DNA from: Hofstenia miamia
Taxonomy: Eukaryota; Xenacoelomorpha; Acoela
Direction of reading: 5' to 3'
NCBI GenBank assembly: GCA_004352715.1
Contig: SCFE01000106.1
Span: forward strand, 387,354-451,353
DNA: 64,000 nucleotides
The position numbers were made by a program, and so were the translations under genes. How positions within the stretch are numbered: the first letter of the stretch is position 1; each line of letters begins with the position of its first letter. Shown here piece by piece: positions 1 to 11,199 of this stretch. The notes beneath the pieces were generated by a model. The model did not search any database. It was not told the origin of the DNA and saw only the letters and a program-made list of their open reading frames with translations.

Positions 1-1702
1 TTGAACACATTTATATGATCAGATATGTCTTAAAAGTAATCAAATAAAATCTCACCTCTAATCAGCCTTCAGAAGATTAATTTTGGTACTAAAACTCGAC
101 AGCAAAAATAACAATGTTGATCAGTTACAATGTGGTAAGGAAGCATACAACTAATTCATGTCCAAGCTGAAACCTGTAAGTGGTGGCGCTATTTAGTTAT
201 TTATCAGTCCTCAAATAAGGACACCAGGCTTATATGGAAAGAATACAAGCTATGTAGTAATAATGCACATCCATTAATTATCTGTCCTCATATGTGGACG
301 TTGGGCCTCAAAGGGTTAACACGAATCGTGTTAACCTTTACGATTTTTGTAAACATTTACTTGAAAAGACATTGGTCGAAACGCGCGTCTTAATCTATTT
401 TGTAACTGGACAAAAAATTCTAAACCCAAATTTACAACAAGGATGATAATTAAAAATGCTGATCAATACGACAAGAAATCTCTATTGAACCCCAATAGAC
501 TTCTGCGAAAATTTATACACAATGTGAGGATCTCCAAGAAGAAACATAGGAGCAATTTAAATTTTCGCATATTGCATTAATTAAAACTCTATAAAATACG
601 ATGGTGAAGCCAGAATTTCATTCCAAAATTGAGTTCTTGGCAGGTTTTATAAACTATACCTTTAATACCTGAGGAATGAAATGAAGAGTCCTATACACAT
701 TTAAAAGAATACAAGTAAATGTGTGATATTAAATCGAAATCAGATTTCCTTAAATTAGTAACAATAATTTGTGATGACACAAATACTACACATGACTAAC
801 TTGTTGACGTTTTAAAAATTAAAGCGGATCAAGTCACAAATCACAAGCAAATGTGAAGAATATTCAGTTATCGAAAACAGAACATGAAGAAGGACAAAAG
901 TTCTTTACAACCCAGAAAAATGAGGGTCAGCAACGTATTTAGTAGTTATTTCTACGTTGTAGATTTTTGTTAATTTATTATTACACTGGACACCTGTATC
1001 ATATTTACTCACAGTGTTCAAGGTATCCCTAGTTTTGTTTGATTGTATATAAAAGAGCAATGTTATTCCTTTAAGTTCACAAATATAAAGCTTTCTCATT
1101 TTACTTTGTGTTAGACCCTACTAAAACTATGTTTTATAGATAATTATTTTTGTTTCGTCGAAGAGCGCCTAGAAGTGATACAGCTTAGCTAGTTCATCCT
1201 TCGACGTATAGGTGTAGGGAGCTTGTCTTTTATTCATTCGTTCCTTTCTAAGTCATAGTTATTGTTTTATCAAAATTGCACTAGCGGAAACTGTACTGAG
1301 AACTAGGTAATGCAAATAGGCCACAAAACACCACTTACTCAAGTAAGAGTTTTTAGGAACTTCTTTCCTTTCTATTAGGGTTCTAGTCAACTGGTACTCT
1401 TTATAAATAGGTTGTCTGTTTCGGGTCGGCCAAGTGTGGCCGAGGACTGCCCCTCTCGATCTCCTGATCGCCCTTTATTTTCACTAGGAGCATGTACCCT
1501 GACAGGAGTGAGCGAACCATAGGATGTTACGGCTGTAGGACCTAATGGAATTTCACACCGATGCTACAATGACGATGCAACTAATATCACTAATAAATGA
1601 TAGGTTTTAAATGAATAGAATAAATATACATAGAAACTTTACGATTAGGTTGCAAGAAACGCTATGAGAGTTAAGCGTCCTTCTCTTACATTGTTCTTGG
1701 GA

Positions 1703-1734
<32 letters not shown>

Positions 1735-2013
1735 GTGCTGTGGCATCACATGTAATCGAATCATTACTGTATTTTTTCACAATTGATTGACTGCTGGTAT
1801 TCCAGCTCTACTTTAACCATTTCCTCATCCTCTTTTCTCCAAATTTGGCCTACCTGATTTTGCTTTGTCTAAAACTGAACCTGTTTGCTTGAACCGAGTC
1901 GCCAATCTTGGAATAGTTGTGAAACTGAGCATTGTTATGCAATTTTGACGGCTCTGGTAAATGGTGATTAATTTCCATTTGTGATGTATAACTCAATAAT
2001 TCGATAAACATGC
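1..2013. other. Gene-free flank with (TA)n and a GC-richer patch
   Basis: I see no coding exon here on either strand. The missing C-terminal exons of the EDEM1-like gene (minus strand) were looked for and not recognised, so they probably lie beyond the left edge. A TA dinucleotide run sits at about 1704-1734. About 1425-1560 is clearly GC-richer than its surroundings and includes the string gtggccgagg, which loosely resembles the start of a tRNA-like A box. That is too weak to call a SINE. Confidence 0.5.
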
Positions 2014-2629
2014 AATCTTCACAATTTATTTCTGCAATGAGGAATACATTGGCTTTGATTTTTATCACTAAACTCAATTTTGGAATTGTGAATTCAAATT
2101 TTCATGTATTTTTTAATGAAAGAAATAGTTTCATCCTATGCTCCTATGAAGGGGCACCCTAAAATTTATATCCATAAATAATCATGCTATGTAAATTATA
2201 GTGAAAAAATCGAGTTCAGTGTAAAAAAATTAGTTTATTCTTAAATTTTTGCATAAATATATTCCGTTGTCTTGAAAAATAGACCACTCAAATGTGGCTA
2301 AAATACCATTACTTTAAATGACTTTACTTCAAAATCAGGAATGTAATAGGATTTTTACAAACTTTTACTCTTAATGTTTCCCAATTTTCTGAATAAATTC
2401 GTACACAAAATTTAGAATAAACTAAATTTTTTACTGTGTGTTTTAATTACATGACATGTATATTTATGGAGATAGTTTTTAGGGTGCCCCTTCACAGAAG
2501 CATAGGATGAAAACTATATTTTTCATTAAAAAATTACATGAAACATTGAATTCACAATGCCAAAATTGAGCTTAGTGATAAAAATCAAAACTATTTTATT
2601 TCTCATTGCAGAAATAAATTGTGAAGATT
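2014..2629. repeat. Inverted-repeat element (long-arm foldback or MITE-like)
   Basis: The arms at about 2014-2190 and 2450-2629 are imperfect reverse complements. The outer ends read aatcttcacaatttatttc on the left and the matching complement at 2602-2629. Both arms carry the core caucataggatga-type block next to ggggcaccctaaa (left) and tttagggtgcccc (right). The spacer of about 260 bp is AT-rich and non-coding. A diverged relative lies near 57200-57520, sharing aatgtaat-ggatttgtacaa, ctgaataaattc and the ggtcataggatga core. This looks like a decayed non-autonomous DNA transposon. No target-site duplication was identified, so the superfamily is left open. Confidence 0.65.
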
Positions 2630-2693
2630 AGTGGTGGCTTAAATTTAACAGTCTAATACGTATTTATTAGATTTAATTGCGATCGCTACATAC

Positions 2694-2814
2694 CAAAACA
2701 GCTGGCAATGAAGCCTGTAAACTATCGATCCAATTGTTGATAAGCTTACCGTCTCGCATATCAACATTTCGGAAAATTATAGGCACATCGGAATTAGTGA
2801 AACAGGAAGAAGCA
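2694..2814 (-). CDS. EDEM1: EDEM1-like exon 8 (last one visible)
   Basis: The 121-nt exon reads ASSCFTNSDVPIIFRNVDMR ... LINNWIDSLQASLPAVL and ends in phase 0 at TTTTG|gtatgt. The donor site shows that coding continues further left, but no further exon was recognised in 1-2693. Confidence 0.87.
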
Positions 2815-5800
2815 CTAAATTATCACAATTACTGAAAAATGCACTATTATTATTAAAAGTAAATTAAAGTATCAAATTATAGCTTAATCGCAATGCGTTA
2901 ACACTATTAAATACTATCGGATCAATAATGACCTGCATTTGGTCGATTGTTGAATTTCACACTAGAAAGGAAAATATTGGTGCTTGATGGACACTTATAA
3001 AATCGCACTTAAAAAATATACCCAGTAATTGACCTTACCCTACTTCATTACTTAACACAATCATCTTAATTGGGGAATAGGGTAGGAAAAATCGCGCATA
3101 AAGTTGTGGATAAGTCCATAAACTATGTATAGCGAATAATTAAAAAAAATTACATTGAAATACAAACATGACCAGGAACGACATTTGATCCAATTGCCAA
3201 ATTTCTAAGCTCAAAATACTTAAACAATAACGGTTCTCACTCATAGGGATAGCAGGCAGTGTACACATGAACAATTAGTTCGAAATGCTCACCCTCTACG
3301 ATTATAAATATTGATATTGTACATTGCTTCATTGAACATGGCGAGAAAATCAGTGTCATGAAAAACTATGTAACTCTAAACGATGGTTAAGAAGAGAACT
3401 TAGTTTAAAGTTATACTTTTAACAAATATTCATAAAATGAATCCATTCCAGCTCCAATTCCGCTTGTGACATCCTTCCAGTAAAGATCTTCCACATCAAT
3501 GCTGTTACCTACAAAAGTAAAAAATGATATCATAATTGTGATTCATGAATATTCAAAATAAAATGAGCCCTTGTTAATACATCCGGCACAATTCGTACTA
3601 AAAATTGCAATGCATTCTCTGATGAAAATCTGTCGCATATTCATATTTGTGGAATTTATTATTTCCAGAAAAGTATCTGTTTTTACGGAAAGAATCGCTG
3701 AATTAGAATTGGTATCCTTCGATATCGGTTGGATCTATACCGGTGTAGGATACCATTAGTGCCTGTTAAAGCACTGATTCTAACTCTATAACATTTATAT
3801 ACTAACAATTGTTGATACGACGTTTGTGATGCTAAATAAAGTTGAATAACTGAGACCCGATTTGATTGCAAAAGGATTTGTAAAATTAACTAAAACATTT
3901 AATCACTAACTAAATGAGTAAGATCAATGTTCACAGCAATCGCATTATGTAAAGAACAGGATATGATATTACTTAAGATTAAACGAAAATTGACTATAAG
4001 GCTTCCGATCTTTAGGCAAGTGCGGTAACTTCATACTAATTACTAATTAGCATCATTGCCAAGTGCCTTTAATATTCTTAATGGATGAAGAATCCAAACA
4101 AACTGAGCAAATATAAAAATTAACAGGAGGCTACGTTAATGAATTAAATTTAAATTTAAAATACAATGACTTCGAATAGAAGAATTTAAATGATGAATGA
4201 ATTAGTTTTAGTGTACTTCTTTCTATTTTATTCTACAGGGTGTTCGCGATCTCCCCGCCGTTTTTTAAACTCAATCATAACGAAAAATAATGATTAAAAT
4301 AAACACTAATGATATTACTAACAACAAACATAAAATTAAAGCAAGTGTTCAATGTGTCCTCCATTACTTTCAATACACAGATTGCAGCGGTTGAGAAATG
4401 AATTATACGCTTTTTTAATAACTTCTATATCCAAGTTTGTCAAAAGTGTTGTCAATCTGCTCCTGAGTTCCTCGACTGTTTTTGGTGTGGGATTTTGATA
4501 TAATCTATTTCTTATATCACCCCAAAGCCAGAAATCAAGCACAGACAAGTCTGGACTTCGAGGCGGCCAAGCGAAATTACTTCCTCGTCCAATCCAACGG
4601 TCTGATAGATTACGATTTAACGAATCACGAACAGTCAATGACCAATGAGCAGGTGCACCGTCTTGTTGAAATACTATGGTCCTGTATCTCCTGTCCGATA
4701 ATAATGGTATAACAATGTTATCCACAATGTCCAGATAGCGCTCACCAGTCATCGTCGTATCTATTATTTTAAACTTGACTCCAAAGACAGGGGATATCAT
4801 TGTCCANNNNNNNNNNNNNNNNNNNNNNNNNNNNNNNNNNNNNNNNNNNNNNNNNNNNNNNNNNNNNNNNNNNNNNNNNNNNNNNNNNNNNNNNNNNNNN
4901 NNNNNNNNNNNNNNNNNNNNNNNNNNNNNNNNNNNNNNNNNNNNNNNNNNNNNNNNNNNNNNNNNNNNNNNNNNNNNNNNNNNNNNNNNNNNNNNNNNNN
5001 NNNNNNNNNNNNNNNNNNNNNNNNNNNNNNNNNNNNNNNNNNNNNNNNNNNNNNNNNNNNNNNNNNNNNNNNNNNNNNNNNNNNNNNNNNNNNNNNNNNN
5101 NNNNNNNNNNNNNNNNNNNNNNNNNNNNNNNNNNNNNNNNNNNNNNNNNNNNNNNNNNNNNNNNNNNNNNNNNNNNNNNNNNNNNNNNNNNNNNNNNNNN
5201 NNNNNNNNNNNNNNNNNNNNNNNNNNNNNNNNNNNNNNNNNNNNNNNNNNNNNNNNNNNNNNNNNNNNNNNNNNNNNNNNNNNNNNNNNNNNNNNNNNNN
5301 NNNNNNNNNNNNNNNNNNNNNNNNNNNNNNNNNNNNNNNNNNNNNNNNNNNNNNNNNNNNNNNNNNNNNNNNNNNNNNNNNNNNNNNNNNNNNNNNNNNN
5401 NNNNNNNNNNNNNNNNNNNNNNNNNNNNNNNNNNNNNNNNNNNNNNNNNNNNNNNNNNNNNNNNNNNNNNNNNNNNNNNNNNNNNNNNNNNNNNNNNNNN
5501 NNNNNNNNNNNNNNNNNNNNNNNNNNNNNNNNNNNNNNNNNNNTGTGTATTGAAAGTAATGGAGGACACATTGAACACTTGCTTTAATTTTATGTTTGTT
5601 GTTAGTAATATCATTAGTGTTTATTTTAATCATTATTTTTCGTTATGATTGAGTTTAAAAAACGGCGGGGAGATCGCGAACACCCTGTATACTATGGTTA
5701 TTGGAATTTCTGTCCTCAAGTAAATGAATAATACATTTATATTTTATGATTTAAACGTCTCAAAAATACAAAGACAGTTCTTGCAATATTTGATTTAGCT

Positions 5801-8800
5801 ACTTGCGTCGCCAAACTTAAGTTAGGAATAAATTTTCGAAAATTACTAATTGACTTCCCAGCGATTGATCAATGATATGTAGTATAATATTTAATAGACT
5901 ATTGCTACATAAAGGTGATATTGTTTAACCGATGCTTTCTTTAACTATACTTAGCAATAACTACTAATAATGTTTGCATAAATTAGAATGAAGTACATAT
6001 AGCTCCATGATTGTCTTGGACATTTAAGTAAACGCAGTTATTCAACAGCTCTTCTAAATCTATTTTAGCACACACAATTATCAACAACGAGTATGGTTGC
6101 TTCAATGTATAACAAATGATACAATAACTTTATAAGTACACTGTAGTTTGTGTTAATAATTAAACCTACCAAATAGATGAGTGTTGTTATCTCTCATCCC
6201 CCAAAGTGTTTTAAGAGCAGACCTAGCAGCATTTTCAAAGGTGGGATCACCAGTGAGAGAAGTAAGTGTTCCAAATTCCAAAAGTAAGGTCCCAACACCT
6301 GCTAAGCAATTTTCTCTTGGCCGAAGAAGGTGATCATTAAGTAAAACTCCGCGACGTAAATTTATCTAAACTGTAAATCAAACTATATTTTAATATAAAA
6401 TTCTGAAATAATAAAAAATTAAGCCTAATAGACGAATGTAGCGGGAAATTTATCTTACCCTCGGGTAAGGCATGTGCGAACGACTTGATGTGAATGCAGT
6501 CATTAAACGAGTTGCTAACTCCCTTGACAAATCAAGCATTTCATTATTGTAGTCTTCTATCGGTGCTACACCATATTGCGGATCGGTCGCAATGATATGT
6601 GCTGAAATTAAGGCGCCCAAAACCCTAAATTAATCAATATCTAACAATTAAAGGGTAAAGGAGGAAGTTGACAATAAATGTATGTATACATGTATTACAA
6701 AGTGAAAACATGCTCCGTTTTACAATTAACTAGCCTTCATTAACAAATACGTAAGCTACGTGTATTAAATATATATTTCAGAATATCTAGCTCAAATTAT
6801 AGAACAATTTGATAGCAAGCGGCTAAATTAAACAAATCTTAAAGAAATCAATAATGGCCGCTAAAATTCATTGTTTCAGAATACTTTCTCAAACTAAAGA
6901 AAAAATTTTGAATAGAGTACAGAAGGTGACGGTGTGTGTTGACAGTTTAACTCTTAATGCCATATATTTTGTAAACAAATTAAAATGTGATATCATCAGA
7001 ACAATCTAAAAATGTCAATGGCGATGCATTAATTTGAAACATCATATGCAAAATTATTATTCATTATATATATGCATGCACACTATTAAGCAACATAAGC
7101 ATCGCCGATCAGCAAAGAATAAATAGAGTATTTAACTGGTAAATCTATACCATGTATAACATCGATAAACAGCAAATTAGTGGACATTTACAACGTTTGT
7201 TCATCTCAGCACCATCTTACCTTACGAAATACATATATCTTGTAAATATGTACAAAATTATAAATAAATTGAAAAGAAGCTGTATATGTAAATTTTTCAA
7301 TTTAAACAAAGAACAGAGAAATGTATAAATAAAATTAAAATAAACAACCATTACTGGAAAGGTGTATTCACAACTAGAACGGCGAAAATCTGGAATAATT
7401 TACCACAAAATGTACGTAAATCTTCATCATTACATAAGTTCAAGAAATTGTTAAAAGAAAACCTAATCAATTAAAATACGGATATTGAAATAAATTAAAT
7501 ACATGGCGAAAATTTTTATGTTGTTAATATTTATGTTTTTAATTTAAATTGTTTTTTAATTTTATTGTATTGTAATTTTATTTGTATATTTATTGTAAGT
7601 AGCTTTGTATGCATTTCTACTATATATTTGTAAGTATGAAATTAGTAAATAATGGGTATATATATATATATATATACTTTGTACAGTGAAAATAAGCATG
7701 CAGAATATAAAGCTATTAAAAAATTCCTAGAATTATTTTTTTCTTAACCCCTGATATTTTCAGAAAATGTGTGTATGATTGATGCTAGATTAAATTCTTG
7801 GGTCCTTGAATGCAGTTTTATGTGTCGTACGTGACCTATTTAAAATGAACTGATATATATATATATATGAATTAGTTCATATGTAGATGAATTACCTTAT
7901 AGTGGTTTCAAATACTTGTACGTTAACATCTTTATCAAATGAAACTTCTTGTGAAATTCGACGAATATTTTCAATGAACTCTGATCTATTATTTAAAACC
8001 TAGATAAGATGTCAAAAACGTGAAAAAAAATAAACTTACAGCTAAAGTGTCCGTCGCATCAACTAATGTAAGAGCATAATCACCTAATACATCGTTGATG
8101 TTAATGTTCGCTCTAAACACAATTATTGTGAACAGAAAAATTTCATGCAAAATTACAGTAAGGAATATCAATATAATACGTTACTGATGTGTGCTCAAAT
8201 TAGACTCACTAGTGTGCGACTTTATCATCAATGCAGAGTTGGAAGCAGGTCACTTATATATATAGGGCCTACTATTTATTCATTCATTTTTTAAGTGTGC
8301 GTATTTGTCCCGCGAAACAAAGAACCAAAAAATACGGAGAAGGGCCGCGCACTCATTTTCAATTAAAAACCGGAACTATTTTATTGAATATTTGCCGTTA
8401 TATTCGAACAATTACATTTGGTAAACTAAAATATATTAATTAGTTCAGTATTCCCCTCGATCAATGTATGCATAATGTTAGCATATTTAATCTGGGTATT
8501 GCACCAGAAATAGATATAGGACACCGGGTCTATTTCGCAATAGACAACTGGTACTAGGACTCATAGGCGCCAAGTACGGCGTTCAAGCGGGCCTGGCACG
8601 CCTTGTCAAAATCAAAATATAGGCTAGCAATATATTTAGCATTTGTAAACTAAACTGTTTAGCACCTTATCTGCCAATTTGTATTAGTTCAAATAAGTCT
8701 CTAATATCTGCAAACATATGTACTTAATGTAGCCTACTTTTTACTCGGTAATTATTTCAGAATGCCTTTAGTGTTGAATATAATTATTACGTCATATTTT

Positions 8801-9908
8801 TAGATTGGCTGAAAGTTTTATTCTGTTATCTGCGTTGGGTAGCTGGTAAATTCTGACCGAACAATAATTCACTTCTGTGTTTGAATTGTTCATGCAGAGA
8901 GGAAACATCTAATTCTGAAACTTATATTTTGAATATATTCCACGTATATATGTTTTACTGTTAATTATACCATTGACCTTCGCTTTATATGTTTCATTTC
9001 TAATATTATATTGTCGCTTTAAAATACTAATAATTAATTTAATCAGGGTCTGCCCGTTATATTATTGAAGTCCGTAATATTGTATTTATAAAGGTAAACA
9101 CAATATAAATTAGCATTGTTCCGTAATACAGACATAATAGTTAGCAAAAAAAGGAATAAATTGTACACATGAGGTTCTATAAGATTAGACAGTAGCGCAG
9201 AAGTATTCGTTTATTAACATAGTTTGAAATATTATTCAAAGGGTTTAGGTGAATTACCTCGAACTAAGTATTTGTGACGTCAATGAAATACCATGTAATT
9301 TTTTTAACAATAGGATTATAAATAGAACGCTAGCTTATGTTCAAAAAATGAGATTGTAATGTTTTTAATTTATTTGCACGCCCGTTCCTTCACCGTACTT
9401 GGCGCCTATGCTAGGGCTGACAAACTGAACACAGAACGGCATTAGTACAGGACCGAGGTAAAAATGCGTAGTCCCACAGTTCTCTAATACGCCTCAAAGC
9501 ATGTGTTTTATTGAAAAAAGTAGAATAAGAACTACTGGTTGAAATTAAAACAAACAATGGTAAAATGTACCTGTCTGCGTCTGGTCCACGTCCTGAACAA
9601 TTTAAAGGATTCAACTCATCTTGAGGAAATGCATATTTAATATAACTTTCGTAGCCATGGTAGAACATTTCCTTAACTAAGTTACGAAGTCGAAACTTTT
9701 CACTTGCAGGAAAATAGGAATAATCTGCATAGAGAGTGGTAAGATTAGATGTATAAAATAAATCTTCTTGATGTGAAGACTTTTGTTTGGCAACAAATTC
9801 ACGATAAACATGTGAGAAAACATCAGAATTGCTAGAGTAAAATATATAAAAGCTCGCAAAAAGATTTGTTAGCATCATTATAGCGTATCTCAGCTTTTCA
9901 TCAATCAT
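2694..9908 (-). CDS. EDEM1: EDEM1-like ER degradation-enhancing alpha-mannosidase-like protein, 3' incomplete
   Basis: Eight exons with GT-AG borders join in consistent phase into 391 codons. Residues 1-8 are followed by a hydrophobic stretch (about 9-26), which fits a signal anchor into the ER. The GH47 domain starts near residue 78. Diagnostic strings are FPQDELNPLNCSGRGPD, ININDVLGDYALTLVDATDT, VQVFETTIR, HMPYPR, GAGMDSFYEYLLK and NNWIDSLQA, all close to EDEM1 rather than EDEM2 or EDEM3. The Glu in VFETTIR and the Asp in GMDSFYEY correspond to catalytic acids known in GH47 enzymes. The third catalytic Glu and the C-terminal ~110-130 residues are missing, presumably off the left edge. By homology the product acts in the ER lumen, trimming mannose on misfolded glycoproteins for ERAD. 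Introns carry a mariner element, a LINE tail and a hAT element. No frameshift or stop was seen, so the gene looks intact. The start at 9908 is the first ATG of the open frame and is not independently proven. Confidence 0.93.
3293..3375 (-). CDS. EDEM1: EDEM1-like exon 7
   Basis: The 83-nt exon reads SYIVFHDTDFLAMFNEAMYN ... YNRRG. The acceptor is catcgtttag|AGT and the donor is AGAGG|gtgagc. Confidence 0.9.
3417..3508 (-). CDS. EDEM1: EDEM1-like exon 6 (catalytic Asp region)
   Basis: The 92-nt exon completes Gly (G|GT) and reads NSIDVEDLYWKDVTSGIGAG followed by MDSFYEYLLK. The Asp in GMDSFYEY is the conserved GH47 acid. The donor AAA|gtataa opens a 41-bp intron. Confidence 0.92.
4336..4806 (-). 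pseudogene. mariner-type transposase, C-terminal DDE part
   Basis: The open frame up to the gap contains the DDE landmarks FQQDGAPAHW (second acidic residue) and WPPRSPDLSVLDFWLWGDIR (third acidic residue region), and ends in GGHIEHLL-stop. The N-terminal helix-turn-helix and first Asp would lie in the N gap, so it cannot be said whether the gene is whole. The visible 157 codons show no lesion, which suggests a fairly young copy. Confidence 0.85.
4807..5543. other. Assembly gap (737 N)
   Basis: Undetermined bases inside the mariner element. All long open frames crossing it are artefacts of the N run. Confidence 0.99.
6170..6365 (-). CDS. EDEM1: EDEM1-like exon 5
   Basis: The 196-nt exon reads INLRRGVLLNDHL ... 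CLAGVGTLLLEFGTLTSL ... LKTLW ... HLF plus G, matching the EDEM1 segment after PYPR. The acceptor used is cagtttag|ATA; a cag 5 nt earlier would bring an in-frame TAA. The intron to exon 4 is 93 bp. Confidence 0.9.
6459..6624 (-). CDS. EDEM1: EDEM1-like exon 4
   Basis: The 166-nt exon starts in phase to complete Arg (AG|G) and reads VLGALISAHIIATDPQYG ... SHMPYPR. The donor is CCGAGG|gtaaga. Confidence 0.92.
7340..7474 (+). pseudogene. 3' end of a LINE reverse transcriptase ORF
   Basis: The 44 codons before TAA read WKGVFTTRTAKIWNNLPQNV then RKSSSLHKFKKLLKENLIN. The pattern W-N-x-LP...R...SL..FK..L is typical of the C-terminus of jockey/CR1/RTE-like non-LTR elements. The region upstream (about 7200-7340) looks like the same ORF with stops. 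It lies in an EDEM1 intron, antisense to the gene, and is a dead 5'-truncated copy. Confidence 0.65.
7896..7999 (-). CDS. EDEM1: EDEM1-like exon 3 (catalytic Glu region)
   Basis: The 104-nt exon encodes VLNNRSEF ... VSFDKDVNVQVFETTI plus AG. It includes the Glu of VFETTIR. The acceptor is cttatctag|GTT and the donor is ATAAG|gtaatt. Confidence 0.92.
8040..8112 (-). CDS. EDEM1: EDEM1-like exon 2
   Basis: The 73-nt exon encodes ANININDVLGDYALTLVDAT followed by DTLA, the best conserved EDEM1 block. The acceptor is gtgtttag|A and the donor is TTAGCT|gtaagt. The intron that follows is only 40 bp (8000-8039). Confidence 0.92.
8562..9410. mobile_element. Non-autonomous hAT element in EDEM1 intron 1
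   Basis: The inverted ends CATAGGCGCCAAGTACGG are identical for 18 bases (8562-8579 and 9393-9410) and partly conserved further in. The flanks ctaggact (8554-8561) and ctagggct (9411-9418) match 7 of 8, as expected for the 8-bp target-site duplication of hAT elements. The 849-bp interior is AT-rich with no transposase-like frame. Confidence 0.82.
9571..9908 (-). CDS. EDEM1: EDEM1-like exon 1 (signal anchor, start of GH47 domain)
   Basis: The 338-nt exon encodes 112 codons plus AG. It holds the hydrophobic N-terminal segment and the block KEMFYHGYESYIKYAFPQDE. The donor reads GACAG|gtacat; the split codon AG|A becomes Arg with exon 2. Confidence 0.9.
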
Positions 9909-10553
9909 GATCTATGGAAATTTCAAATACATGGTACATGGATAAGAATCTAAAACATTCAAAAAACTGTTATATCGAAAAACTAAACATGAAGCATTTG
10001 CAGTGCTCACTGTCAGTAAGCTGCATGATTAACAATAAGAGCTTATTTACAAGTCTACGAGCTTGAAAGTTGTAAATCTATGGATATTAATATTTTGTTA
10101 AGAACTTAAATATGATACAATTATCTATTTCAATGTAAAAAATCACTGTATAAATTTAAAATACACACGAATAACTTCGCTGGAAAACATTATTGTTTTA
10201 AGTGTTGATTAAACACAAAAAGAATAGTAGTTACTTTTGGCTTGTTTGCTCGGATTTGTTTTGAAAATGATGGAGAGTCACTGATGGCCATATAAATGAT
10301 TGTGCATATTTTTATTTACATTAACGAATTTATTTTATATTAATTATATATATGATTTCCACTTCTAAAATCTATTTATATGATTTGCGATATTATTAAA
10401 ATATATTTTCGTAATAGACTAGGCTGAACTAGTGCGCCGCACCTCGTGCTACAACATGAAATTTGGAAACTTAAGACAAACCATACAGTATCAATTCTTA
10501 TTGCTGAAATATATATTTTACTTCATCTTTTATATTTTTCATGTATATGATTC

Positions 10554-10587
<34 letters not shown>

Positions 10588-11150
10588 NNNNNNNNNNNNN
10601 NNNNNNNNNNNNNNNNNNNNNNNNNNNNNNNNNNNNNNNNNNNNNNNNNNNNNNNNNNNNNNNNNNNNNNNNNNNNNNNNNNNNNNNNNNNNNNNNNNNN
10701 NNNNNNNNNNNNNNNNNNNNNNNNNNNNNNNNNNNNNNNNNNNNNNNNNNNNNNNNNNATATATATATATGTGAAAGGGGGCATGAAGTGTGATTCGGAA
10801 ACCTAGTGATAATTTTCAATGAAAAAACTTATTATTGACAATCATTGCCAAAACTTAACTTAAGATTGTTTCTATGCCTCCAAATTTTGTAAAAGTTGAA
10901 AATATCTGGACAATGCACGAAGGTTTTTGCCTTTTTACAACTAAAAGACTTGAATGCGAATCGCATTTCTTAATGAATTATTTTGTGAATAGTTCTAGTG
11001 ATAGCCTAAATATTGTATTAAGTATGTATTCAGCAATTGCAGAAATATTTAGCATGTTTAATCCTTTGACGTAATGTAGAGTATTATTGCATCACTTAAT
11101 AATTTGACTGGTACTTTGAAGTAAAGGCTGAGTCAGATACATCACTCAGT
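9909..11150. other. Upstream region of EDEM1-like gene; (TA)n with gap
   Basis: This should contain the EDEM1 promoter and 5'UTR, but no element can be named with confidence. A TA run begins near 10556 and is interrupted by 171 N (10588-10758). Small open frames here (for example 10874-11074) show no recognisable domain. Confidence 0.5.
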
Positions 11151-11153
11151 CTT

Positions 11154-11158
11154 AATAA

Positions 11159-11198
<40 letters not shown>

Positions 11199-11199
11199 T
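11154..11199. repeat. (AAT)n microsatellite
   Basis: A near-perfect AAT/ATA triplet run lies directly before the readable start of the LINE at 11200. It may mark the insertion junction. Confidence 0.85.

Larger units (their letters stand above)
4236..5687 (-). mobile_element. mariner-type (IS630-Tc1-mariner) element with perfect 144-bp inverted repeat, internal gap
   Basis: TA dinucleotides at 4234-4235 and 5688-5689 flank identical inverted ends beginning cagggtgttcgcgatctcc. The repeat is 144 bp (4236-4379 against 5544-5687) with no mismatch. It includes the last 14 codons and stop of the minus-strand transposase. Mariner repeats are usually about 30 bp, so the right half may be a second inverted copy of the 3' end, or the gap may hide a foldback. 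The element lies in an EDEM1 intron in the same orientation as the gene. Confidence 0.85.

Noticed and set aside
1425-1560. Possible tRNA-derived SINE head (gtggccgagg)
   Set aside because: No B box at proper distance and no cloverleaf could be drawn.
3711-3755. Short palindrome ggtatcct ... aggatacc
   Set aside because: Only 8-bp arms in AT-rich intron sequence; could be chance.
4336-5648. Long open frames of 270-411 codons on both strands
   Set aside because: They are mostly N; only the minus-strand 4336-4806 part carries real transposase sequence.
10432-10819. Frames rich in Ile-Tyr repeats
   Set aside because: Translation of a TA microsatellite and N run.
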